Positions 1 to 7,501 of a stretch of DNA of 26,660 nt are shown here, in pieces. Both the position numbers and the translations under genes were made by a program. The first letter of the stretch is position 1. Every line of letters starts with the position of its first letter. This stretch comes from DATLZB01 sp035574175 (GTDB lineage: Bacteria; Pseudomonadota; Alphaproteobacteria; Rhizobiales; Hyphomicrobiaceae). Below the pieces are notes generated by a model. That model saw only the letters and a program-made list of their open reading frames with translations. It was not told the DNA's origin and searched no databases. The stretch lies in NCBI GenBank assembly GCA_035574175.1, contig DATLZB010000065.1, positions 1 through 26,660 of the forward strand, written 5' to 3'.

Positions 1-3000
1 GTTGAGAAGCGGTCGAGCCGGGTATCGACGTAGTAGCGCAACTCGCCGATCGGTGCCCGGCCGTTACGGGCCAGTACGTAGAGCGCATAGGCGCGATCCT
101 CGCCGCCCTTCTCGAAGTCCTGCACGTAGCCGATGAAGTTCTGCAGCCGGTCGAGCGCCTGGCTGAAGCCCTGCGGCTTCACCGTGTAGCCCGCCTCCTT
201 GGCCCGGGTCAGAAAGTCGCTGACATAGCTCGTCAGCCACATATTGCCGTCGCTGGGGCGCCAGCTCCCGAAGGCGCCCGAGTAGTCCTGCATCTCGAAC
301 ACCCGGTCGATGGCCCCCTGCACGCGCTGCTTGAGGTCGGCATCGGCCGCCATACCTGCCTGCACCGCAAGCTGGTTGGCATAGAGCAACGGCAGCGCGC
401 GGCTCACGATCTGTTCGGCGCACCCATAAGGATAGCGGTCGAGCTGGGCGATGAGCCCCGGCACGTCGAACGCGGCGAGCGGACCGACGCTGACGTTGAT
501 GTGGGTACGGGTGGCAATCATATCGGCGAGAAGGTCGGCCGACAGGGTCACCTTGCCGCCTTTGGGACTGAGACGGCTGACCGTTACCCGACGGATATCG
601 CCGCCGGGAGGCTTCACATCGAACGTGAGCTGGCGCTTGATATCGACGCCCGCCGGCCCCGTCAGGCGCACGTCGTAAGTCGTTAGGCCGACGGTATCGG
701 GCTTGAGGTCGAAGCGTTCCGCCTTGCGCTCGCCGCTGGCAAGCGTCACCTCGCGCGCCAAGACCGCCCTGGGCCGGCCCTCCGCCGGGGTCGCCTCGAT
801 CGCAAGCTTGTAAGCGCCCGCCGCGCCCTCGACATTGTGTAGGTCGAGCTGCAGGCGCGCCTCGTCTCCGAGCGTCAGGAAGCGCGGTGCGGACGCGATG
901 AGCGCCACGGGATCGCGCACGATGACGTCGCGGCTGGCGCTACCGAGCTTGTCTGCGCTCCAGGCGACCGCCATCACGCGCACCGTCCCGTTGAATGAGG
1001 CAAGGTCGAAATTGACCGTGGCCGCGCCGTCGGCGCCGACCCTGACGATGCCAGAAAACTCGGCGACTGTGGCCTCAACGGGCGGGCTACCCTGCATCGA
1101 CATGCCGCCGCCACCGTCGCCGCCCGCGCGCAACCGCCCACGCTCGGCCCGCATGCCGTCGATCAGCCGACCGTAGAGATCGCGGATTTCCGTGCCAAGT
1201 TTGGCCTGCGCATAGAACCACTGCTCGGGTCTCGGTGGCTGGTAGCGCGTCAGGTTGAGAATGCCGACGTCGACGGCGGCCACCGTCACGTAGGCCTCTT
1301 CGTTGGGGCGCAGACCGCCAAGCTTCACCGGCACGGTGAGTTGTGCGCCGGACCTGATCCGCTCGGGGGCCTCGAGCGCCACCTTGAGCGTGCGTGGTGA
1401 CTGATCGATGGCGAGCCACTTGAGCCCGACGGCGCGGCTGGGCATGCGCTTGGCGGCCTCGTCCATCGGCCTGTAGAGCATCGCCATAACATAGGCGCCG
1501 GCCCCCCAGCCGCCGTCGACCCGTATGGCGACCTCGCCGCCACCCTTCGGGATGTCGGCTTCCGCGTGCTGCATGAGTCCGGAACCGATCACCGCTATCA
1601 GCGCCTTGCCGCCCTGGCGCGATGCGATTTTGAGCTTGGCCGTATCGCCCGCCGCGTAATTCGGCCGATCGAGCGCCACCTCGAGCATCTCAGGCGTGTC
1701 GATGGTCTCTCCGCCGTACCAACCGGCGCTGAAAAGGACGCTCGAGGACGGGCCGCCGGGCTCCGTGCTTGTCACTTCGAGCCGGAAGCGTCCCCAGTCG
1801 GGACGCACGGTAATGCGCGCCGCATGCTCGGCCGTCGTGGCAACACTGCCGTTGCCGACCTTGCGCGTGAGCGTGACGGGATCGAAATTCCACACGCCGT
1901 CGCGGTTATACCACTGCCAGCTTTGCTCGAGCCGGTAGAGCGTCCAGGTGAGGCCCTTGGCGGTTGTCCGCCTGCTGTCGGCGTCGAGCGCGATCACCTC
2001 AAAGCTCGCCGTCTCGCCTTCGCCGACCATGTCGTTGGCAAACAGCGGCTTGATGCCGATCCGTGGCAGCTTCGGGTCCACCGGCAGCGTCACTGTGCGT
2101 TCGATACTGCGGCCGCCCGGCTCGACCATGCGCACGATGACATCTGCTTCGAGCGGCCGGCCCGTGCGCGGGATGGCGGGCAGCGTCACGTCGAGCGCCG
2201 CCTTGCCTTCAGCGTCGGTGGTGGGCTGCGAATCCAGTGGTTTGCGCACCGCGCTGATGAGCTCGCCGGCAAGGCCGAAGCGGTAGCCGGGAAAACCTTC
2301 GAGGTCTTTGGCCGAAGGTTTGACGATGATCTCGCCTTCGACCGCGAGCTTCGCTGCCGGCGGCCCATAGAGGTAGCGGCCGGTGACGTTGATTGTGCTC
2401 AGCTCTTCCGGCACCAGCGCCTTGACAGTGGGCTCGAGGGTGAGCGAAAGCCGCTCGGGCACGAAGTCCTCGACCAGGAAGGCGACCGAGGCGAGCGGAT
2501 CCGCCTTGGGATCGGTATGGAGCCGCGCGCGCCAAGTTCCCGTCATCGCCGAGCCGGAGAGCGCCAGCGTGAACGTGCGCCCGCCGAGGCCCTGATCGGT
2601 CAGCGTCGTTCGCACATGCTCCACGCCATCCGGACGCGCGATGATGAGCGTCGTCGGCACGGCGGCCGCCTTGCCGGCGCGGTCACGCACGAGCGCTGTC
2701 AGGTGTACCTTCTCGCCGGGCCGGTAGACACCGCGCTCGGTGGAGAGCCAGGCATCGAGCGCGCCGGCCGGGGCCCGGCCCTTTACACCGCGGTCTGACA
2801 AATCGAACGCCGATGTGGTGAGATCGAGGAAGGCGTACTGGCCGCCGTCGGCCTCCGCCACCAGGATGGCGGGCTGCAGCCCGCCTTCGCCGCGCGCCAA
2901 CCCCGGCTCGAACCGCACGTACCCGCTGGCATCGGACCGCCCTTGCCCCAGCACTTCGTTGTTGCGCGCAATAAGCCGCACGACGGCATTGCGGACGGGT

Positions 3001-4280
3001 TCGGTGGTGGCGAGCGAACGCACGAAGGCGTGGATTCCGGTATCGCCGGTGAATGCCGTAAGCCCGAGGTCGGAGACGATGAACCACTGCGTTGCCTGTT
3101 CCTCGCCGTTATCTCGCCCGTCCATCGCTGGCCTGGCGATCATGGCATAGACGCCGGGCTGGAGGTTGCCCAGCGCTTCGCCGACCGGCACCGCCGTCGT
3201 CACCTCCTCGTTGAGCTTGGACCTGACGTCGAGCTCGCCCGCATAGACGCGGGCTCCGGTGCGGTTGCGGATGGTCTCGATGTCGTAGCTCGAAAGCTGG
3301 CGGGCGATATCGCCGTCGCTGAGCGCCGAGGCGAGCCCGCGGTCGCCGATGCGGTAGATTTCGATGGCGACCTTGTCGGTGTTGACGCTGATGAGCGGGA
3401 TGCCCTGTTGGCCGCGCGACGGCAATACATAGCTCTTGCCGGTGAAGCGCACGGCGGGCGCGCGGTCGCGCACGTAGACCGCAATCTCGGCCTGCCTGAG
3501 CAGCGTCTCGCCGACCTCCGAGGGCAGGCCCGCGCGCACCAGCACTTCGTAGCGCTTGCCGTGGGCGAGGCCCTCGATGCAGAGCTGTCGGCCTTCGCCG
3601 CTGACCCCCGACGGGTCGCGGCCGTCAACGGCCACGAACTTGGCAACGTCCACGCCGGCTCGCTGCAGCGGCTCGGAGAACTGGATGCACAGCCGCGGTT
3701 CGGCCGCGTCGCTTTCCACCGTGTAGTCGATGAGGCGGAACCCGCGCTCGTTGCGCAACGCTTCATAGGCGTGACGGACGTCGGCGTTGTCGACGAGCTC
3801 GAGGCTCATTTTGAGTGCATCGATCGCCGGCCGCCAGTAGGACCGCCTCTTCAACGCTTCGCCGAGGATTGCGAGGGCGCGCGCCTTGAGTTGGGAGGTT
3901 TGCGCCCGCTGATAGCCGAGGTAGGCCGCCGCGCTGGCATTCACCGGCAGCTCATAGCGCTCCGAGCCGATCCTCGCATCGGGCGTGACGGCGAGCAGCG
4001 CGCGCGCCAGCCCGATCCACGCTTCCGCATCGTTTTCGTTGGCGACCACCGCGCTGGCGAATTGCCGCGCCGCGCCGCGCGCATCCGTTGGCAGAAGCTT
4101 CTCGGCCGCGGTCCGCACCTCCGCACCCTTGCGCGCCGGATCCGGCGCGATGTTGGCCTTGAGCCAAGCCTGGTAGCGCTGGGCGTCCTTGGCGAGACCC
4201 TGGTGCGCGAAGCCGGCCCCCTGTGCCCAGGCGAGGCTCCCCAGCAGGCTCATGAAGCCCAACAGCAGAAAGCGAAGCAT
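1..4280 (-). CDS. Secreted alpha-2-macroglobulin family protein (C-terminus beyond left edge)
   Basis: The frame is open from an ATG at 4280 to the left edge, giving 1426 codons with no stop. The N-terminus MLRFLLLGFMSLLGSLAWA is a Sec signal peptide with an AWA/Q cleavage site and no lipobox, so a soluble periplasmic product is expected. A TPR-like helical stretch lies near residues 60-150. MG-type repeats follow, including ERGVYRPGEK near residues 513-523. The thioester motif GCAEQ is at residues 1286-1290 (Cys1287, Gln1290; bases 411-425). In this family the thioester traps attacking proteases, and family members are often paired with penicillin-binding protein 1C. No such partner lies upstream; the downstream side is outside the window. 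Long family members run to about 1700-1800 residues, so roughly 300-400 are missing. AAGGGG about seven bases before the ATG supports the start. Family call is secure; the protective role is inferred. Confidence 0.93.
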   Translation of the reverse strand, partial: MLRFLLLGFMSLLGSLAWAQGAGFAHQGLAKDAQRYQAWLKANIAPDPARKGAEVRTAAEKLLPTDARGAARQFASAVVANENDAEAWIGLARALLAVTPDARIGSERYELPVNASAAAYLGYQRAQTSQLKARALAILGEALKRRSYWRPAIDALKMSLELVDNADVRHAYEALRNERGFRLIDYTVESDAAEPRLCIQFSEPLQRAGVDVAKFVAVDGRDPSGVSGEGRQLCIEGLAHGKRYEVLVRAGLPSEVGETLLRQAEIAVYVRDRAPAVRFTGKSYVLPSRGQQGIPLISVNTDKVAIEIYRIGDRGLASALSDGDIARQLSSYDIETIRNRTGARVYAGELDVRSKLNEEVTTAVPVGEALGNLQPGVYAMIARPAMDGRDNGEEQATQWFIVSDLGLTAFTGDTGIHAFVRSLATTEPVRNAVVRLIARNNEVLGQGRSDASGYVRFEPGLARGEGGLQPAILVAEADGGQYAFLDLTTSAFDLSDRGVKGRAPAGALDAWLSTERGVYRPGEKVHLTALVRDRAGKAAAVPTTLIIARPDGVEHVRTTLTDQGLGGRTFTLALSGSAMTGTWRARLHTDPKADPLASVAFLVEDFVPERLSLTLEPTVKALVPEELSTINVTGRYLYGPPAAKLAVEGEIIVKPSAKDLEGFPGYRFGLAGELISAVRKPLDSQPTTDAEGKAALDVTLPAIPRTGRPLEADVIVRMVEPGGRSIERTVTLPVDPKLPRIGIKPLFANDMVGEGETASFEVIALDADSRRTTAKGLTWTLYRLEQSWQWYNRDGVWNFDPVTLTRKVGNGSVATTAEHAARITVRPDWGRFRLEVTSTEPGGPSSSVLFSAGWYGGETIDTPEMLEVALDRPNYAAGDTAKLKIASRQGGKALIAVIGSGLMQHAEADIPKGGGEVAIRVDGGWGAGAYVMAMLYRPMDEAAKRMPSRAVGLKWLAIDQSPRTLKVALEAPERIRSGAQLTVPVKLGGLRPNEEAYVTVAAVDVGILNLTRYQPPRPEQWFYAQAKLGTEIRDLYGRLIDGMRAERGRLRAGGDGGGGMSMQGSPPVEATVAEFSGIVRVGADGAATVNFDLASFNGTVRVMAVAWSADKLGSASRDVIVRDPVALIASAPRFLTLGDEARLQLDLHNVEGAAGAYKLAIEATPAEGRPRAVLAREVTLASGERKAERFDLKPDTVGLTTYDVRLTGPAGVDIKRQLTFDVKPPGGDIRRVTVSRLSPKGGKVTLSADLLADMIATRTHINVSVGPLAAFDVPGLIAQLDRYPYGCAEQIVSRALPLLYANQLAVQAGMAADADLKQRVQGAIDRVFEMQDYSGAFGSWRPSDGNMWLTSYVSDFLTRAKEAGYTVKPQGFSQALDRLQNFIGYVQDFEKGGEDRAYALYVLARNGRAPIGELRYYVDTRLDRFS

Positions 4281-4499
4281 GTGTCGCCCCTTTCGTCGCT
4301 CGGGGCGCTCCCGCGCGCTGATCATCCCACGAGCACAATGCGCGAGGGAAACGCCGCCCGCCGCCTACAATTGGCCAAAAGCGTCATCGCGACCAGGGGC
4401 CGCGTACGTCCGCTTATCCGAGGATTGGGGGAAAATGCGCTCAATTTCTGGCAACTGCCGCCCGGCGCCGCCGAAATCGGAACGGCGAGCCGAAGGCTG

Positions 4500-5099
4500 T
4501 CAGCGCGCGCTTGCTCGTAGCCGCGGCGGTCCGTTGTGTGGTTCTGAGATCGACCCCGCGCAGGGAGCTTCCGGCCCGGCTGCGACCACATCGCCGGCCA
4601 CCGGCAAGGCGACCCGCCACAGCCGCTCGAACGAGGCGATGGCGCGCAGTGCCTTGGCCCTGTCGTCGGGCGCATAGGCCTCGTAGGCGTCGCGCTTCAA
4701 CGGATCGCGACGCATGGAGTCCCCGGTCCAGCTCGCTCTGACGCCGAGTACCAACTGTTCATGGGCCTCGAGCAGCCGAGGATCGCGCACCAAGCGGATC
4801 TCGACCGCGAAAAGGGGCAGCGCCGCCATGTGCTGGCCCGTCGGCTGGGTGCTCGCTTCGAGCGTGGTGAGAATGGCGCGCACCGGCAGCTGCAGGCGCT
4901 TGCCGGCCGCATACTCGGCGACGACCCGCGCCACCGGGCTGTCGGGCGAGCGGGCGAGCAAGAGGCATGCGCGCGCGCCGTCCTCCGCCGCCGGCGATGT
5001 GATGACGCCAGCGAGATAGGCATCGATGAATTGCCTGAGCCCGCGCTCCTTCAGTTCACGCTGCGCAACGTCGTTTGCCGCGGCACCGTATGAGCGCAT
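4500..5099 (-). CDS. Hypothetical protein, 199 aa
   Basis: I do not recognise this protein. It has no signal peptide, no clear membrane segment and no catalytic motif I can name. It looks mostly alpha-helical and soluble, with an acidic and arginine-rich composition and two cysteines (in ACLLLA and APCAG). GGGGGAT lies about ten bases before the ATG at 5099. The last 30 or so residues are proline- and glycine-rich, so the ordered part may end near residue 165. It lies 219 bases upstream of the alpha-2-macroglobulin gene on the same strand, far enough that a shared transcript is possible but not shown. It is the longest open frame on this stretch and its composition looks protein-like, whereas the plus-strand alternatives are arginine- and serine-rich. 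Confidence 0.6.
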   Translation of the reverse strand: MRSYGAAANDVAQRELKERGLRQFIDAYLAGVITSPAAEDGARACLLLARSPDSPVARVVAEYAAGKRLQLPVRAILTTLEASTQPTGQHMAALPLFAVEIRLVRDPRLLEAHEQLVLGVRASWTGDSMRRDPLKRDAYEAYAPDDRAKALRAIASFERLWRVALPVAGDVVAAGPEAPCAGSISEPHNGPPRLRASAR

Positions 5100-5420
5100 C
5101 TGCCTGATCCCCCAATGCTGTCCGGAGCTGACCGCGAGGCCCTTGGCTCTCTCGTTGTGGCAAGCAATAAACAGCCTTCAGGGTTAAATTAGTCTTGCCG
5201 CGTGCCCGGATTTTGACGGCCGCGCCGTGTTCGTGCAGTCCGCGGAATTGCCAGCAGAAAAACTCTCCGCCGCGGAGCGCCCGACGCTACGGATTGGGAC
5301 GACCGTTGGCGATGCGTTTTCCATGCCGCTCGAATGCGGCCTGCCGAGAGCGGTCCCGTAAGTTCCCTCCGCTAGCCTCCCTGTCAAAAGCACTCAAAGC
5401 CTTGTCTGGGAGGGAAGGCT
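5100..5420. other. Intergenic region with no clear gene
   Basis: This stretch separates the divergent hypothetical gene (start 5099, minus) from the small membrane ORF (start 5421, plus), so it should hold both promoters. I see no convincing sigma-70 pair. An AT-rich patch near 5165-5195 is the likeliest place for the minus-strand promoter. Two pyrimidine blocks near the right end, TTCCCTCC at 5363-5370 and CCTCCC at 5376-5381, are complementary to the ribosome binding site of the small ORF. The 151-residue plus-strand frame that crosses this region is compositionally poor and is not called. Confidence 0.4.
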
Positions 5421-5591
5421 ATGAAGACCACGCTCACCGTCGCCCTGGCGACCGTCGTGCCGGGCGGGTTCATCATCCTCGCTGCGATTTTCCTTTGGCA
5501 CGCGCTCGCCCGCCGCGCTGGCGCACTGCATCCGCTTCCGGTGCTTACCGCCCCTGTCGCCCTTCAGTTCGGACGGCATCGAATTCAATAG
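5421..5591 (+). CDS. Small single-pass membrane protein, 56 aa
   Basis: A short open frame, ATG at 5421 to TAG at 5589-5591, encodes a peptide beginning MKTTLTVALATVV. One hydrophobic helix spans about residues 5-29, ending in FLWHALARR, so positive charges follow the membrane segment. The tail is short and basic (FGRHRIQ). The strong ribosome binding site GGGAGGGAAGG at 5408-5418 is the best evidence that it is translated. It is tail-to-tail with moeA, whose stop codon lies 33 bases away. No known family is apparent and no function is proposed. The region is also open on the minus strand (5394-5588), but that frame has no comparable binding site and a less natural composition. Confidence 0.55.
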   Translation: MKTTLTVALATVVPGGFIILAAIFLWHALARRAGALHPLPVLTAPVALQFGRHRIQ

Positions 5592-5624
5592 GGTTGGGGT
5601 GCGGCACCGATCGCGGCAACGCCA

Positions 5625-6902
5625 TTAGCGGAGGATTCCGAACTCGCTGAACGGGATCACCGTGAGCCGGTCGCCGGCTGCCACCGCCGGGACCTCCTCG
5701 GGCACCTCGATGAGGCAGTCAGCCGCACGCAGCCCCGAGATTAGCCCTGATCCGTCCCGTGCGAACTTGTCTACGGCAAGGCCTTCTGCCGTCTCGCGCA
5801 ACATGCCGCGCCAGTACTCCCGCCGGCCGGTCTTCCGGTTCGGGAAGTCGAACGCCGCGCGCGCCTCGAGGCGGCGTGGCTCCGGCCACGGCGCGCCGGC
5901 CAGGCTGCGCAATAGCGGCCACACGTACATGAGGAAGCAGACGAACACGGCAACGGGGTTGCCGGGCAGTCCGATGACGACCGCCTCGCCGATTTGCCCG
6001 AACATCATCGGCCGCCCGGGCTTCACTGCGATCTGCCAGAAGTGTCGCGAGCCAAGCGCCGCGAGAGCTTGGGCCACGTGATCCTCCTCACCGCGGCTGG
6101 CGCCGCCCGTGGTCAGGATCACATCCTGTTCGCGCGCGGCCTCCCCCAGCCGCTTCTTCACCTCCTCCAGACGGTCGGGCCAGACGCCGAGGTCCTTGGC
6201 CTGCCCGCCGGCGAGGCGCACCAGTGCCACCAGCATGGGCGCGTTCGCGTCGAACACCGAGCCGTGCGGGAGCGGCGCCGCGCCGGGACGAACGACCTCG
6301 TTGCCCGTCGAGCAGATTGCCACGCGGAGCTGCCGGTAGCAGGTCACCTCGCAGAGCCCGATCGATGCCAGCGCGGCCAGATCCTGCGGCCGCAGGACAT
6401 GGCCCACCGACAAAAGCGTCTCGCCCTGCCTCACGTCTTCCCCGGCCTTGCGCACGTTGGCGCCGGGCTTGATGCCTGCGGGGATGCGCACGCTCAGGCC
6501 GGGCCCGGCCAGTTCCTCGCAGTCCTCCTGCATGGCGACCGTATCGAGGCCAGCCGGCATGACGGCGCCCGTGAAGATGCGCACCGCCGCGCGCGGCGGC
6601 ACCTCCTGCGCGAACGGCCGTCCTGCCGCCGCACGTCCTGCCACCGAAAGCACGCTGCCCTGCCTACGATCATAATCGCGCGCGGCGAAGGCATAGCCAT
6701 CGACCGCCGCGTTGGTATGGTTGGGAACGGGATGGGGCGCCACCGGAGCGGTCGCCAGGATCCGCCCTGAGGCCGCCTCCAGGGCAACCGGCGCGCTGCC
6801 CACAATGGGCCGCGTGCGGCGCTTAAGCTCCTCGATCGCCGCCCCGTGCGCCATCAGGCGGAAATCATGGCGAAAGCAGTCGTCGCTAAGCTTGCCGGAC
6901 AT
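5625..6902 (-). CDS. moeA: Molybdopterin molybdotransferase MoeA
   Basis: MoeA inserts molybdate into adenylylated molybdopterin, the last common step of molybdenum cofactor synthesis in the cytoplasm. The 425 residues match the usual length of 400-430. Visible signatures are the N-terminal DDCFRHD at 7-13, NHTNAAVDGYAFAA at 61-74, TGAVMPAGLDTV at 111-122, TTGGASRGEEDH at 264-275 in the MoaB/Mog-like domain, VKPGRPMMFG at 293-302 and GLPGNPVA at 311-318. The C-terminal beta-barrel domain IV follows. The ATG at 6902 is chosen because family members carry the DDCFxHD segment close to the start; its ribosome binding site is weak. No other cofactor gene lies nearby, so it appears to stand alone. 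Its presence implies molybdoenzymes elsewhere in the genome. The call is secure. Confidence 0.96.
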   Translation of the reverse strand: MSGKLSDDCFRHDFRLMAHGAAIEELKRRTRPIVGSAPVALEAASGRILATAPVAPHPVPNHTNAAVDGYAFAARDYDRRQGSVLSVAGRAAAGRPFAQEVPPRAAVRIFTGAVMPAGLDTVAMQEDCEELAGPGLSVRIPAGIKPGANVRKAGEDVRQGETLLSVGHVLRPQDLAALASIGLCEVTCYRQLRVAICSTGNEVVRPGAAPLPHGSVFDANAPMLVALVRLAGGQAKDLGVWPDRLEEVKKRLGEAAREQDVILTTGGASRGEEDHVAQALAALGSRHFWQIAVKPGRPMMFGQIGEAVVIGLPGNPVAVFVCFLMYVWPLLRSLAGAPWPEPRRLEARAAFDFPNRKTGRREYWRGMLRETAEGLAVDKFARDGSGLISGLRAADCLIEVPEEVPAVAAGDRLTVIPFSEFGILR

Positions 6903-7027
6903 GCCGCCAGCTTACACCATCGGGCATCCGCTTGATGCCCGTGAAATGAGCCGCCCCTCCCCTGGCCGACCCAGGGCGACCGTGCAATGGTCCGGGTTGG
7001 AAGGATGTGCCCCTGCTGCCGCCCAGT

Positions 7028-7381
7028 TCAGAACGTATGCAGCAGCATGAAAAGACCGACACCCAAAGCCGGTGCCAGCAGACTGGCCAGCACCATCACC
7101 ACAAATGGCTTGACGAGCACGACACTTACCCCGCTTACAACGCCGCCTCTAGGGCCGCTCACCAATGGCCCGCCGCCCCACGAGCCACCCGCCTTGTCGG
7201 GAACTCCACCCACTTCTCCCGACAGTGGCAGTTTATCAAACAAACCTGCGTTCTGCATCTTGAAAATGCCGGGCAGGCAGTCTCTTGTCTCGCGTCTGCA
7301 AAACTCGATGGTAACCGGCGCCGCTAACGTCGCCACCCTCAGGTCGCAAACTTTCCCTCGCATCATCAATCGGTTCGCCAT
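7028..7381 (-). CDS. Possible small membrane-anchored hypothetical protein, 117 aa
   Basis: This is a weak but plausible minus-strand frame between the dual-ATPase gene and moeA. From the ATG at 7381 it encodes 117 residues. The N-terminal half has three cysteines (in VCDL, EFCRR and RDCLP), the middle is glycine-rich, and the C-terminus is a long hydrophobic segment from about residue 84 to 115, ending LGVGLFMLLHTF. That pattern fits a tail-anchored or single-pass membrane protein. An upstream TTG at 7438 would add 19 residues. Neither start has a good ribosome binding site. The stretch is visibly less GC-rich than its neighbours. A competing plus-strand frame that runs into the ATPase gene is rich in Ser, Thr, Pro and Arg and looks like a shadow. 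I recognise no family. Confidence 0.35.
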   Translation of the reverse strand: MANRLMMRGKVCDLRVATLAAPVTIEFCRRETRDCLPGIFKMQNAGLFDKLPLSGEVGGVPDKAGGSWGGGPLVSGPRGGVVSGVSVVLVKPFVVMVLASLLAPALGVGLFMLLHTF

Positions 7382-7501
7382 ACGCGCTGCGCTTTCGAGC
7401 GACGGCCGTGCGCGCAGCTCCCCGGCCCGGGTGTTCAACCCATCACAATGTAACTGTGGGCGCGTTGCTCAGTCTCAACAGTTCCCGCAAGTGTTAACCA
7501 T

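Noticed and set aside
1566..4520. Two long plus-strand frames (410 and 525 codons) opposite the alpha-2-macroglobulin gene
   Set aside because: Their translations are rich in Arg, His and Ala with no motifs, while the minus strand encodes a recognisable protein with signal peptide and thioester throughout.
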